A DNA stretch of 64,000 nt from an uncultured Pelagibacteraceae bacterium (GCA_902632545.1 CACPCX010000001.1:1-64000), one strand, 5' to 3'; counted from the first letter of the stretch, positions 35,181 to 44,343 are shown. Translations and numbers: made by a program. Notes: generated by a model from the sequence alone, not told the origin.

Positions 35181-36506
35181 ATGCTATTTCATAGTATAAT
35201 TTACTTAATAATATTTTTACCTTTTGTATTTTCAGTCTATTTTTTATTAAGAAAATTTACTGATAATGATGGTAAATATTTCATTATTTTTTCAGGTATA
35301 TTTTTTTATGGATGGTGGAATGTAAATTTTACACCTCTTATAATTTGTTCAGTTTTGTTTAATTATTTTATAAGTCAAAAAATAATTAATTTAGAAAATA
35401 ACTCAAAAAAAAAAGTTATACTTTTAACTGGTATTGCTTTTAATATTTTATACTTAGGAATATTTAAATATACTGACTTTGTAATTGATAATTTAAATTA
35501 TATTTTTGAATTAAATATTCAAAATTTTGATCTGCCATTCCCTTTGGCTATGAGTTTTTTTACGTTTCAAACAATTGCTTATTTAGTTGATTGTTATGAT
35601 GGCGAAGTAGAAAAAGGAAGCTTAAAAGATTATTCTTTGTTTATAATTTTTTTTCCTCAATTAATAGCTGGCCCTATTGTGAGATATAATAATATGATGT
35701 CACAATTTAATACAATTCAAAATAAATGGATAAATTCAAAAAATTTATTACTTGGTTTAACTATTATTGCAATTGGCCTATTTAAAAAAGTAATTCTTGC
35801 TGACAATTTATCAATAAATGTTGATTATGGTTTTGAAAATTACGACACAATAAATTTTGTTGAATCTTGGATTGTTTCATTTAGTTTTACACTTCAATTG
35901 TATTTTGACTTTAGTGGCTACATAGATATGGCGACTGGATCTGCGTTATTATTCAATATTCTATTGCCTAAAAACTTTGACAGTCCTTTTAAAGCAACCA
36001 GTTTAATAGAATTTTGGAAGAAATGGCACATAACATTATTTAATTTTTTAATGAACTATATTTATTTTCCAATTTTAAGGTCATTACAAAAAGTTAATTA
36101 TTTTAATGCAATGATTGTAACTCTACTTGTATTTATTATTTCTGGCATTTGGCACGGGCCTTCTTATGGGTATATTTTATTTGGTACACTTCACGGATTA
36201 GGATTAATTGTGAATCATACATTTAATAAATTTAATCTTTTTAAAATGAATAAAATTATAGGTTGGTTGATAACTATTAATTATGTAAATTTTACACTTA
36301 TATTTTTTAGGTGTGAAAATTTGGATAGTGCTTTAAGCATTATTAAATCTATGCTCGACATAAATAACATTAGTTTTAAAACTAATTTCTTTGATAACTA
36401 TTATATAGTAATTGTTTATGTTTTATCTTTAATAATTGTATTCTTTTTCAAAAATGTAAATTTTTTAATAGAAAATTATTTTGAAAAAAAAGAACATATA
36501 AAATGA
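35181..36506 (+). CDS. MBOAT family O-acyltransferase (AlgI-like)
   Basis: 441 residues, about eleven membrane helices. AlgI-type motifs: GIFFYGWWN near residue 37, PLAMSFFTFQTIAYLVD near 115, FPQLIAGPIVRY near 155, IEFWKKWHITL near 275 and the catalytic His in SGIWHGPSYGYILFG near 320. Such proteins take an acyl unit on the cytoplasmic side and pass it to an extracytoplasmic polysaccharide or lipid with SGNH partners. Here the acyl donor is probably the adjacent carrier protein (inference). Confidence 0.92.
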   Translation: MLFHSIIYLIIFLPFVFSVYFLLRKFTDNDGKYFIIFSGIFFYGWWNVNFTPLIICSVLFNYFISQKIINLENNSKKKVILLTGIAFNILYLGIFKYTDFVIDNLNYIFELNIQNFDLPFPLAMSFFTFQTIAYLVDCYDGEVEKGSLKDYSLFIIFFPQLIAGPIVRYNNMMSQFNTIQNKWINSKNLLLGLTIIAIGLFKKVILADNLSINVDYGFENYDTINFVESWIVSFSFTLQLYFDFSGYIDMATGSALLFNILLPKNFDSPFKATSLIEFWKKWHITLFNFLMNYIYFPILRSLQKVNYFNAMIVTLLVFIISGIWHGPSYGYILFGTLHGLGLIVNHTFNKFNLFKMNKIIGWLITINYVNFTLIFFRCENLDSALSIIKSMLDINNISFKTNFFDNYYIVIVYVLSLIIVFFFKNVNFLIENYFEKKEHIK

Positions 36507-37759
36507 AATTTCTTATTAATGAGAAACAAGGTTATCAATATTCAATAAATAGTGGAGATAAAAACAAAATTCACACAGATGACATCATTGGATATAATTC
36601 TTTTTTTGGAGAAAAAATTGTTCATGGAACACTAATTTTACAAACATTTCTCAAATTAATTAATATTAAACAAAAATTCAGAAAAGATAACAAATTTTAT
36701 ATAGGAATAAATTTTTTAAAGCATTTTAGCTATAATGAAAAAATTATTTATAAATCTAAAACAAATAATTTGTATCAGTATGGAAAAATTACTGCAAATA
36801 TTGAATTAAAAAAAGAAAATATTGTCGAAAATTTTGAAAAAACAAATAAAAAATATATTTTAAATTTTAGTACAAAAATCAATGACAATTTTGAAAAACT
36901 TTTTTGTCTATTAAATATTTTATCAAAATATGTTGGGATGGTTTATCCAGGTGAAAACTCAATTATTCAAAATGTTAAAATAAATTATAATAAAGATTAT
37001 AAATTTGATGATAGCAAAGTTTCAATATATTCTAAAAAATTAAGTAGAAAATTTCCAATTATATTAAACAAATTAGTTTTCAATAAATATTTAATTTTTT
37101 TTACAACATGTGAAAGACCTAAATTTGAATCAAAAAAAATTTATCTAAATAAAAAAATAAAGAATTTAGTTAAAAAAATTAATGAACCCGTTTTAATTAT
37201 AGGCTCATCGTCTGGTATAGGACATGAGGTATTAAGCTTATTTAAATTAAATAAAAATATCCCAATATATGGCACTTACTATAAAAATAAGTTTTATGTA
37301 AAAAATAAAAATGTTAAATTGTTTAAATTTAATATTGATAAAGACATCTTACTTTTAAAGAAAAAATTAAAAAAATACAATTTTATTAGAATATATTATT
37401 TTCCAACTCCAAAAATTGATTTGTATAATGATCTAAAATCAAAAATTTACGATTATGAAAATTTTTATATAAACTACCCTATAAAAATTCTAAAAATGTT
37501 TGAAAATAAAAAAATTAGTTTTTTTTATCCTTCAACTATATTTGTTAATTATAAGAATTCAAAATATGCTAGGATTAAAAAGAAAGCAGAAAAATATTTA
37601 CAAAAGTTAAAAAATCATAACACGATAATTAATATATTAAGAATTTCTGAGATTAATACTAAACAAAACCTATCACTAATAAAAAAGAATTTACCAAATT
37701 TTATTGATGTTTTAAGAAATAACGAAAATTATATAAAAAAGCTTTTTTTTATTAATTAA
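36503..37759 (+). CDS. MaoC-like dehydratase fused to SDR reductase
   Basis: 418 residues in two parts. Residues 1-130: MaoC-like hot-dog domain with SGDKNKIHTDDIIGYNSFFG and IVHGTLILQTFL, the hydratase-2 (Asp/His) motif. Residues about 225-418: SDR/ketoreductase domain with LIIGSSSGIGHEVLSLF, and a PSTIFV...YARIKKKAEKY Ser-Tyr-Lys triad near 345-365. The combination suggests reduction and (de)hydration of a carrier-bound 3-hydroxyacyl or glyceryl unit. ATGA overlap with the MBOAT gene. Extremely Lys/Asn/Ile rich. Confidence 0.75.
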   Translation: MKFLINEKQGYQYSINSGDKNKIHTDDIIGYNSFFGEKIVHGTLILQTFLKLINIKQKFRKDNKFYIGINFLKHFSYNEKIIYKSKTNNLYQYGKITANIELKKENIVENFEKTNKKYILNFSTKINDNFEKLFCLLNILSKYVGMVYPGENSIIQNVKINYNKDYKFDDSKVSIYSKKLSRKFPIILNKLVFNKYLIFFTTCERPKFESKKIYLNKKIKNLVKKINEPVLIIGSSSGIGHEVLSLFKLNKNIPIYGTYYKNKFYVKNKNVKLFKFNIDKDILLLKKKLKKYNFIRIYYFPTPKIDLYNDLKSKIYDYENFYINYPIKILKMFENKKISFFYPSTIFVNYKNSKYARIKKKAEKYLQKLKNHNTIINILRISEINTKQNLSLIKKNLPNFIDVLRNNENYIKKLFFIN

Positions 37760-37765
37760 AATTTT

Positions 37766-39070
37766 ATGCAAAATATTAACGACGATAAATGTAGCTGGAT
37801 TAACAATCTAAATCCAAGATCAAATTTTAAAGTTTTAAAAAATAATAAAGAATGTGAATGGCTTATAGTAGGAGCTGGTTATACCGGGTTATCAGCTGCA
37901 AGAAAATTAGGTCAATTATTTCCAAATAAAAAAATCATATTGGTTGACGCGCAATTAGCAGGAGAGGGTGCTAGTAGCAGAAATTCAGGTTATTTAGTTG
38001 ACACTACTTTAAATGATGGTTTTACATCCAACAAGGAATTAGAAAATTATAAAAAAAAAAGTGATGTTTATGCCTTAGGAATAGAAACAGTTAAAAAATT
38101 TATTAAAGAGCATCAGGTTGATTGTGATTGGAGTGAAAGTGGAAAATATTTTGCATCCTCAAAAAAAGAAGATAAAAAAATTTTAAGTAAATTTTCTTAC
38201 ACGTTATCAAAATTAGGTTTTATACACAAAATTTTTGAAAAAGAGGAATTGTCAAAAAGATTAGGAACTAGTTTTTACAAAGTTGGGCTTTATACAGAAG
38301 GTGGGATCTTGTTAAATCCTGCAAAATTAGCAAGGTCAATGATAAATGCATTACCTAATAATATTGAATTATATGAAAACTCATTTTTATTAAATTGGTC
38401 TCCTGTTAAAGATTATATTTCTTGTAATTTTAAAGATGGAAAAATTGTTACAAGAAAAATAATTTTTGCAACAAATGGATTTTTGAAATCTTTGGGAATT
38501 AAAGTAAATTATAATTTTCCATTAACTTTAACTGCAAGTATGACAAGGCAACTTACCGAAGCAGAGTTTGCTTCAATTGGTAAGCCAAAAGAATGGGGTG
38601 TTTTACCAGTAAAGCCAATGGGCGCAACAATTAGAATGACTAAAGATAAAAGAATTTTAATAAGAAATACAGTAGAGGTACATGATCCTTTTAGAATGTC
38701 TAAGGAAATTTTAAATAAAAGATCAGTAATTCAAAAAATTGGAATAAAAAAAAGATTTCCTAAATTACCACATGATATAATCCAATCTACTTGGTCAGGA
38801 ATAGTATCAAGAACTAGAAACAGTTCTCAAATTTTTGAAAAAATCAAAGATAATATTTTTGTTGCTGGATGTTATAACGGTTCTGGAATAGGTGTAGCTA
38901 CACTATTTGGTGAACAGATTGCACTTAAAGCAAGCAATGAAAGTTCTTTAGAAATTGAAACAATAGAAAAAATAAAAAAACCAAACTGGTTACCTCCACA
39001 ACCATTTTTGAAATTAGGTATTAAATCTAGACTTTTTTACGAACGCTTAAGAGCAAGATCTGAAATTTAA
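37766..39070 (+). CDS. FAD-dependent oxidoreductase, DAO family
   Basis: 434 residues; amine or amino-acid oxidase type. The FAD-binding motif CEWLIVGAGYTGLSAARKLG is near residue 30, followed by EGASSRNSGYLVD near 75, typical of gamma-glutamylputrescine oxidase/glycine oxidase-like proteins; VAGCYNGSGIGVATLFGEQI near 370 is the C-terminal FAD motif. It is 6 nt after the MaoC-SDR gene but less A+T rich, so it may mark the right edge of the accessory block. Substrate unknown. Confidence 0.85.
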   Translation: MQNINDDKCSWINNLNPRSNFKVLKNNKECEWLIVGAGYTGLSAARKLGQLFPNKKIILVDAQLAGEGASSRNSGYLVDTTLNDGFTSNKELENYKKKSDVYALGIETVKKFIKEHQVDCDWSESGKYFASSKKEDKKILSKFSYTLSKLGFIHKIFEKEELSKRLGTSFYKVGLYTEGGILLNPAKLARSMINALPNNIELYENSFLLNWSPVKDYISCNFKDGKIVTRKIIFATNGFLKSLGIKVNYNFPLTLTASMTRQLTEAEFASIGKPKEWGVLPVKPMGATIRMTKDKRILIRNTVEVHDPFRMSKEILNKRSVIQKIGIKKRFPKLPHDIIQSTWSGIVSRTRNSSQIFEKIKDNIFVAGCYNGSGIGVATLFGEQIALKASNESSLEIETIEKIKKPNWLPPQPFLKLGIKSRLFYERLRARSEI

Positions 39071-39870
39071 TTTAAGATTGACATTGGATCAAGTCTTGTT
39101 TGAAACCAATTAATCCTAAAATCCAAATGCGGTCCAGTTGATCTTCCTGTTGAACCTACAGTTCCTATAATATCACCTTGGTTAATTTGATCACCAACTG
39201 AGACTAGTACGTTTTCCAAATGAGAATAAATCGTCGATATCCCATGACCATGATCCATTATAACTGTACCTCCAGTATAATATAAATCATCTTCAGCCAT
39301 TGTAACTACACCTGAACCAGATGATTTAATCATTGTTCCTTGTTTAGCCGCAATATCAATACCATAGTGAGGCCATCTTGGTTTTCCATTTAAAATTCTT
39401 TGACTACCATAAACACCACTAATTATACCTTCTACTGGCATAATAAATTTTTCTTTAAAATATTGTAGATCTGAATTAATTGCCCTTGCTTCTCCAATTG
39501 CATTATTTTCTTTTTTAATTCTTTTATAAACAGACTCAGGTGGGGTTACTTTACTTTCAGCTAAACCATCTATTCTTTGAATATTATATTTCCTCTTTAA
39601 AACTTTTTTTGTAGTAATTGATTTTTTTCCATCAATAATTTTTGTAAAAGTTAGGTCGTATTTTTGATCTCGATCAATACCAAAAACAAAAAAACCATCT
39701 TTTGATACTTTAACCTCTTTTTTTCCAACCAAAATTTTAGCATTAGGGTCAGTTTTACCTAAAATAAAATGACCTTGTAAGAATTTACCTCTAAACTCTA
39801 AAGCATGAGAGTGTGTGGAAAATATAATTGCTAGAAAAAGCAATATTTTTTTTATTAAGGTTTTACGCAT
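39067..39870 (-). CDS. M23 family metallopeptidase, exported
   Basis: Peptidoglycan peptidase-like protein of 267 residues with a signal peptide ending near HSHA/LEF. The LytM domain covers roughly residues 140-267: HYGIDIAAKQG (zinc ligands His and Asp), IMDHGHGISTIYSHL, and GPHLDFRINW. The last motif has Asp in place of the second His of HxH, a change I recall from a proteobacterial subgroup, so Asp may serve as zinc ligand. Last gene of a leftward unit; its start overlaps the upstream 81-residue gene by 16 nt. Confidence 0.87.
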   Translation of the reverse strand: MRKTLIKKILLFLAIIFSTHSHALEFRGKFLQGHFILGKTDPNAKILVGKKEVKVSKDGFFVFGIDRDQKYDLTFTKIIDGKKSITTKKVLKRKYNIQRIDGLAESKVTPPESVYKRIKKENNAIGEARAINSDLQYFKEKFIMPVEGIISGVYGSQRILNGKPRWPHYGIDIAAKQGTMIKSSGSGVVTMAEDDLYYTGGTVIMDHGHGISTIYSHLENVLVSVGDQINQGDIIGTVGSTGRSTGPHLDFRINWFQTRLDPMSILN

Positions 39871-40100
39871 TCAATTTTGCGATCCCGCATTCCACAAGTT
39901 ACTAATGTTTTTCCTTTAATTAAATGATAAATAATACCAATTTTACCATCATCATTAATTTCTCCAGTTTCTACCAATCTGTAACCATCTTTAAGCAGTT
40001 GGTTAACAGTTACTCCTTCAGGTAAATACTCTGCTTTTCCAAATACATTTGAGACTGTAATTAAACTAAAAATTAAAACTATTAAAAACTGTCTCATCAT
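39855..40100 (-). CDS. small exported protein, 81 aa
   Basis: N-terminal signal peptide (MMRQFLIVLIFSLITVSNVFG), mature part about 60 residues with two Cys near the C-terminus (VTCGMRDRKIECVKP) that could form a disulfide in the periplasm. No family recognised. It overlaps the SDR gene by 4 nt and the M23 gene by 16 nt, hence a coupled member of this unit. Confidence 0.7.
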   Translation of the reverse strand: MMRQFLIVLIFSLITVSNVFGKAEYLPEGVTVNQLLKDGYRLVETGEINDDGKIGIIYHLIKGKTLVTCGMRDRKIECVKP

Positions 40101-40855
40101 TTAGCAGTCCATCCACCATCTATAATTATTGATGTACCCGTAATCATTGAAGAAGCCGATGATGCCAAAAAGCATACAGTTGTTGCTACATCACTCTCAG
40201 TTGCTGCTTTTCCCATAGGAATATTTCCAAGAGCTAATTTTTTAAATTTTTTATTTTTAAAAAACTTTTTAACCATAGGTGTTTCAACAAAAGTAGGTGC
40301 TACTGTGTTAACCCTAATATTTTTTTTAGCCAATTCAACACCCATTCCTTTTGTTAATCCTTCAATTCCAAATTTAGTCATATTATAAACATTTCTACCA
40401 CTCATACCAACATGACCTAGTTGTGAAGACACATTTATAATAGACCCAGGTCTTTTTTTATTATTAAGCATTTTTTTTACAACTAATTGTGCCACGTTAA
40501 ATGCTGCTTTTAGATTTAAATCTACAAGGTAATTCATACTTTTTTGTTTAATTTTTTCAAAGGGCTCTGGAATATTAGTCCCCGCATTATTAACCAACAC
40601 ATCAATTATTTTAATTTTTTCTAATTTTTGGTTTAAATCCTTATAATTCATTACATCGCAGGAAACTTTAATAATTTTTCCCTTAACTTTTTTTATATCC
40701 TTTTCTAACTTATCTAGATCTGAGGGTGTTCTACTTAAAGCTATTACTGTTGCTCCTGCTTCAGCTAGTGCAATAGAACAAGCTCTACCTAATCCTTTAC
40801 CAGCACCAGTTACTAGGGCATATTTATTTTTAAGATTTATTTTTTGCAGATACAT
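40097..40855 (-). CDS. SDR family oxidoreductase
   Basis: Classical short-chain dehydrogenase/reductase, 252 residues: TGAGKGLGRACSIAL cofactor motif near residue 17, NNAGTN near 89, catalytic Ser in NVSSQLGHVG near 142 and YNMTK Tyr/Lys near 157, and the C-terminal ITGTSIIIDGGWTAK. Similar to gluconate 5-dehydrogenase or 3-oxoacyl reductases. Coupled to TerC upstream by TAATG. Being in one unit with a GMC dehydrogenase, it may act on the same alcohol/sugar route (inference). Confidence 0.85.
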   Translation of the reverse strand: MYLQKINLKNKYALVTGAGKGLGRACSIALAEAGATVIALSRTPSDLDKLEKDIKKVKGKIIKVSCDVMNYKDLNQKLEKIKIIDVLVNNAGTNIPEPFEKIKQKSMNYLVDLNLKAAFNVAQLVVKKMLNNKKRPGSIINVSSQLGHVGMSGRNVYNMTKFGIEGLTKGMGVELAKKNIRVNTVAPTFVETPMVKKFFKNKKFKKLALGNIPMGKAATESDVATTVCFLASSASSMITGTSIIIDGGWTAK

Positions 40856-41448
40856 TAAAAGAATAATATTTTAATATCAGTGTAAATCAACTCAACAGCT
40901 ACTAACAATACAGCCAATAATCCAAGCCAAGCGATCCATTTGTATTTTTTAATCCAACTAGAAATCAAAGTCGCAGCAGTAGCCATTAAAATAATTGATA
41001 ATGCTAATCCAAAAACAAGCAGTCCGTAGTGATCACCAGCTGCTCCCGCAACACCTAGAACATTATCTAAACTCATTGTAAAATCTGCAAGCAAAACAGT
41101 CCAAATAGCCTTAAAAAAACTTGAGCTATCTACAGTAATGTCTTCTTCTTTTTCTGAACCTTTTATTACATCTATGTAAAGTTTATAAACTATGTAAAGT
41201 AGTAATAATCCTCCAATAAGCCTTAAACCAGTTATTTGTAAAAGATAAGCTGTTAGTAAAGTTAAAATTATCCTTAAAACTACAGCACCGCCAATTCCCC
41301 AAAAAATAATTTTTTTTCTTTGTTCTAGTGGAAATTTTGATGCAACCATTCCTATAATGATAGCGTTGTCACCTGCTAAAACTAAATCAATAAAAATAAT
41401 TTGAGTTAATATTGCTATTTGCTCTGGGGTAAAAAATTCTGCAAACAT
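40855..41448 (-). CDS. TerC family integral membrane protein
   Basis: 197 residues, about six helices. The acidic membrane motifs DLVLAGDNAIIIGM near residue 21 and ADFTMSLDNVLGVAG near 121 define the TerC/YjbE family, linked to metal (manganese) export or membrane protein handling. TAATG junctions join it to the GMC gene upstream and the SDR gene downstream, so all are likely translated from one message. Confidence 0.9.
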   Translation of the reverse strand: MFAEFFTPEQIAILTQIIFIDLVLAGDNAIIIGMVASKFPLEQRKKIIFWGIGGAVVLRIILTLLTAYLLQITGLRLIGGLLLLYIVYKLYIDVIKGSEKEEDITVDSSSFFKAIWTVLLADFTMSLDNVLGVAGAAGDHYGLLVFGLALSIILMATAATLISSWIKKYKWIAWLGLLAVLLVAVELIYTDIKILFF

Positions 41449-43044
41449 TACTGTTTTAGTATCATGTCTGCACCTTTTTCTGCAATCATTATTGTTGGTG
41501 CATTTGTATTTCCAGAAGTAATCTTTGGCATTATAGATGCATCAATAACTCTAAGATTATCCAAACCCCTCACTTTTAGTTTTTCATCTACTACTGACAT
41601 TTCATCATTTCCCATTTTGCATGTTCCAACTGGATGAAATATTGTCTGAGCATAATTTGATGCCTCTGTGACTAATTCCTCATCATTATTTATATGCACA
41701 CCAGGTCTGTATTCTTCTGGTGTATATTTTTTAAAGGTTTTAGACTCCATAATTATTTTTCTAGTTAATTTTAATCCTTTAGCAGCAATAATTCTGTCGT
41801 TATCGGTTGATAAATAATTTTGTTTTATTTTTGCATAAATTCTTGAATCTTTATCAACTATACTTACGTGTCCTCTACTGGTTGGTTTGATATTAGATAC
41901 AGTTGGGGTAAAGGCATGAAATTCATGATTTTTGGTTGCACCTAAAGTATCCATACTCATGGGTTGCACATGCCATTGTAGATCAGGTAATTCTAGGGAA
42001 GAGTCACTTTTAGCAAACATACAAAGTTGACTAGCACCCATAGTCATAGGACCACTTCTATTAAAAATATATTCTAAACCAATCATTAAATTTCCAAACA
42101 AGCTATTAATTTTTTTATTAAGTGATTTAATTCCATTAATTTTATAAACAGGTCTTAGCATTAAATGGTCATGCAAATTTTCTCCTACGCCATTTAAATT
42201 ATGAACAATGTCTATTCCAAGTTTTTTTAACTTTTCAGCATTACCAATTCCCGAAACTTGTAATATTTGAGGAGATCCAATAGCACCTAAGGAAAGAATA
42301 ATTTCTTTATTCACTTGTACTTTTTTTAAGTCGTTGTCTTGCCAAAACTCTACTTCTTTAGCAACTTTATTTTCAAAATTTATTTTTTTAACGTGTGCAT
42401 GAGTAATTATCTTTAAATTATCTCTATTTTTTAACTGGATTAAGATATCCAACTGAAGTACTACACCTGAAACCATCTTTTTCTGTAACTTGAAAATAAC
42501 CACAACCGTGATTATCCCCTGTATTAAAATCTTTAGTTTTTGGAATACCAAATTCTTCAGCAGCATTTTGAAATTCATCTAAAAGAGGAAGATGAATTCT
42601 CTGATCAGAAACTGATAGAGGCCCATCTACACCATGAAATTCACTTTTACCTCTTTCTTGGTTTTCTGCTTTTATAAAATAAGGCAAGACATCATCCCAT
42701 CCCCAGCCAGTATTTCCAAGTTGTCTCCAAACATCATAGTCTCGGTGCTGACCTCTAATATATAAAAGACCATTAATAGATGAGCTACCTCCAAGTGTTT
42801 TTCCTCTTGGATACCTTATGGAAATATTATTCATGCTCTCGTCTGGTTCAGTTTTATAACACCAATCTGTTTTAGGATTGTGCATTGTTTTAAAATAACC
42901 AACTGGAATGTGTATCCAGGGATAGTTATCCTTGCCACCGGCCTCTAAGAGTAGTACTTTATTTGAAGAATTTTCTGATAATCTATTTGCGAGCACACAT
43001 CCCGCGGAGCCAGCTCCTAGTATTATATAATCAAAATTGTCCAT
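41448..43044 (-). pseudogene. GMC oxidoreductase (choline/alcohol dehydrogenase type), frameshifted
   Basis: FAD-dependent alcohol oxidation enzyme related to choline dehydrogenase. N-terminal part (42424-43044): DYIILGAGSAGCVLANRLSE and GKTLGGSSSINGLLYIRG. C-terminal part (frame ending 41448): GAIGSPQILQVSGIG, FHPVGTCKMG with the catalytic His, and NAPTIMIAEKGAD. The frames cross at a six-A run (T run 42427-42432): as read, NPVKK is followed by a stop; with one A fewer it continues NPVKNRDNLKIITHAHV, the family sequence. Length 1597 nt = 532 codons plus one base. All motifs are intact, so the lesion is very recent, or a read error. First gene of the unit with terC, SDR and M23. Confidence 0.85.
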
Positions 43045-43183
43045 TGCTTATTATTCTTATAAATGAAAAATTTTTTTTTTGTAATATATATGCACAATAA
43101 ATAAAATTATCCAATATTAACACTTGTTTTAGAATACATTCTTTGATTAGCTTTAATTTTTAAAAATAAAGAGAGGGAAAAAA

Positions 43184-44278
43184 ATGAAAAAAATCATTTC
43201 AATGTTATTTGCAGTTGCAATGGTATTTGGATTTATTTCAAATGCTAATGCTGCAAAAACACTAAAATGTCAGACAGTTCTTAACACTAAAGCTGATGAA
43301 GTTAAGATGTTAAAAGACTTTACTGACACGGTTACAACTTTAACAGGTGGATCTCTTAAGTTTGAAATTTTACCTGCTGGAGCTGTAGTTGGGGTAAAAG
43401 AAACTTTAGACGCAGTTGATAAAGGTCTAATTGATTGTGGATTTGCTTGGACACACTATTGGTCAGGTGATCATCCTGCAGCTATGCTATTTGGATCTCC
43501 AGTAGCTGGTGGTGGTGTTGGTATAGACAACATCGCATTTTTATCTTGGTTTCAATATGGTGGTGGAAAAGAGCTATATGACAGACTATGGAAAGAAATG
43601 GGAAGAGATATTAAAGGATTTATGATTCAACCAGTTGGACCAGAGGCTTTAGGTTGGTTTCCAAAACCAATTAAAGATATGGCTGACTTTAGAAAATATA
43701 AGTTCAGAACTCCTCCAGGAATTCCAGGACAAACTTACAAAGACATCGGTATAGCATCTGTTGCTATGGGAGGTGGAGATATCCTACCAGCCCTTGAAGC
43801 AGGAACTATTGATGCTGCTGAATGGTGTTGTCCAAAACCAGACTTAACGTTTGGTTTCCAAAAAGTATTGAAGCACTACTACCTACAAGGTCTACACCAA
43901 GTAGTCGTAAATGCTGACTTCTATATTACTGGAAAAACTTACAATGCTATGACTGCTCATGAGAAGAAGTCACTTGAAGTTGCTGCTAATGCGTCATTAG
44001 CTAAATCTTTAAGTTACAGAATCTATGAAAACGGAAAAGCTTTAAGAGAGTTAACTACTAAACATGGAGTAATTTTAGAAGATACACCTTCAGATTATTT
44101 CACAGAATATATGGCTGCTGCAAAAGCTTCTTTAAATAAGAACGCTGCTGACAACGCATTTTTTAACGAAGTTTACACTTCAATGAAAAACTTTGCTGAT
44201 ATAGCTGTTCCTTTCTGGAGTGGTGCTCAAATGTCTAATGCGAAGCTAGGAATGGCTCACGCAGCAACATTAAAGTAA
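43184..44278 (+). CDS. dctP: TRAP transporter substrate-binding protein DctP
   Basis: Periplasmic solute receptor, 364 residues, with a signal peptide ending near SNANA/AKTL. The fold is visible through VLNTKADEVKMLKDFTDTV, a YKFRTPPGIPGQTYKDIG segment with the carboxylate-binding Arg near residue 173, and EAGTIDAAEWCCPKPDLTFG near 205. It is closest to the TakP-type receptors for 2-oxo and other monocarboxylic acids; the actual ligand is unknown. A GAGAGGG site precedes ATG, and an attenuating hairpin separates it from dctQ. Confidence 0.92.
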   Translation: MKKIISMLFAVAMVFGFISNANAAKTLKCQTVLNTKADEVKMLKDFTDTVTTLTGGSLKFEILPAGAVVGVKETLDAVDKGLIDCGFAWTHYWSGDHPAAMLFGSPVAGGGVGIDNIAFLSWFQYGGGKELYDRLWKEMGRDIKGFMIQPVGPEALGWFPKPIKDMADFRKYKFRTPPGIPGQTYKDIGIASVAMGGGDILPALEAGTIDAAEWCCPKPDLTFGFQKVLKHYYLQGLHQVVVNADFYITGKTYNAMTAHEKKSLEVAANASLAKSLSYRIYENGKALRELTTKHGVILEDTPSDYFTEYMAAAKASLNKNAADNAFFNEVYTSMKNFADIAVPFWSGAQMSNAKLGMAHAATLK

Positions 44279-44296
44279 TCATCAAATAATAAATAA

Positions 44297-44331
44297 TTTA
44301 GAGCGGACTTTATAGTCCGCTCTAATTTTTT
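44297..44331 (+). terminator. hairpin between dctP and dctQ (attenuator/terminator)
   Basis: Perfect stem TTAGAGCGGACT / AGTCCGCTCTAA with a TTAT loop and a following T run. It would stop most transcripts after dctP, leaving more receptor than permease, the usual ratio for binding-protein transport systems. Confidence 0.88.
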
Positions 44332-44343
44332 AAAAAGAATTAT

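Noticed and set aside
31000..37000. Poly-A/T tracts as possible CRISPR or satellite repeats
   Set aside because: No regularly spaced repeat units; the tracts are low-complexity coding sequence rich in Lys, Asn and Phe codons.
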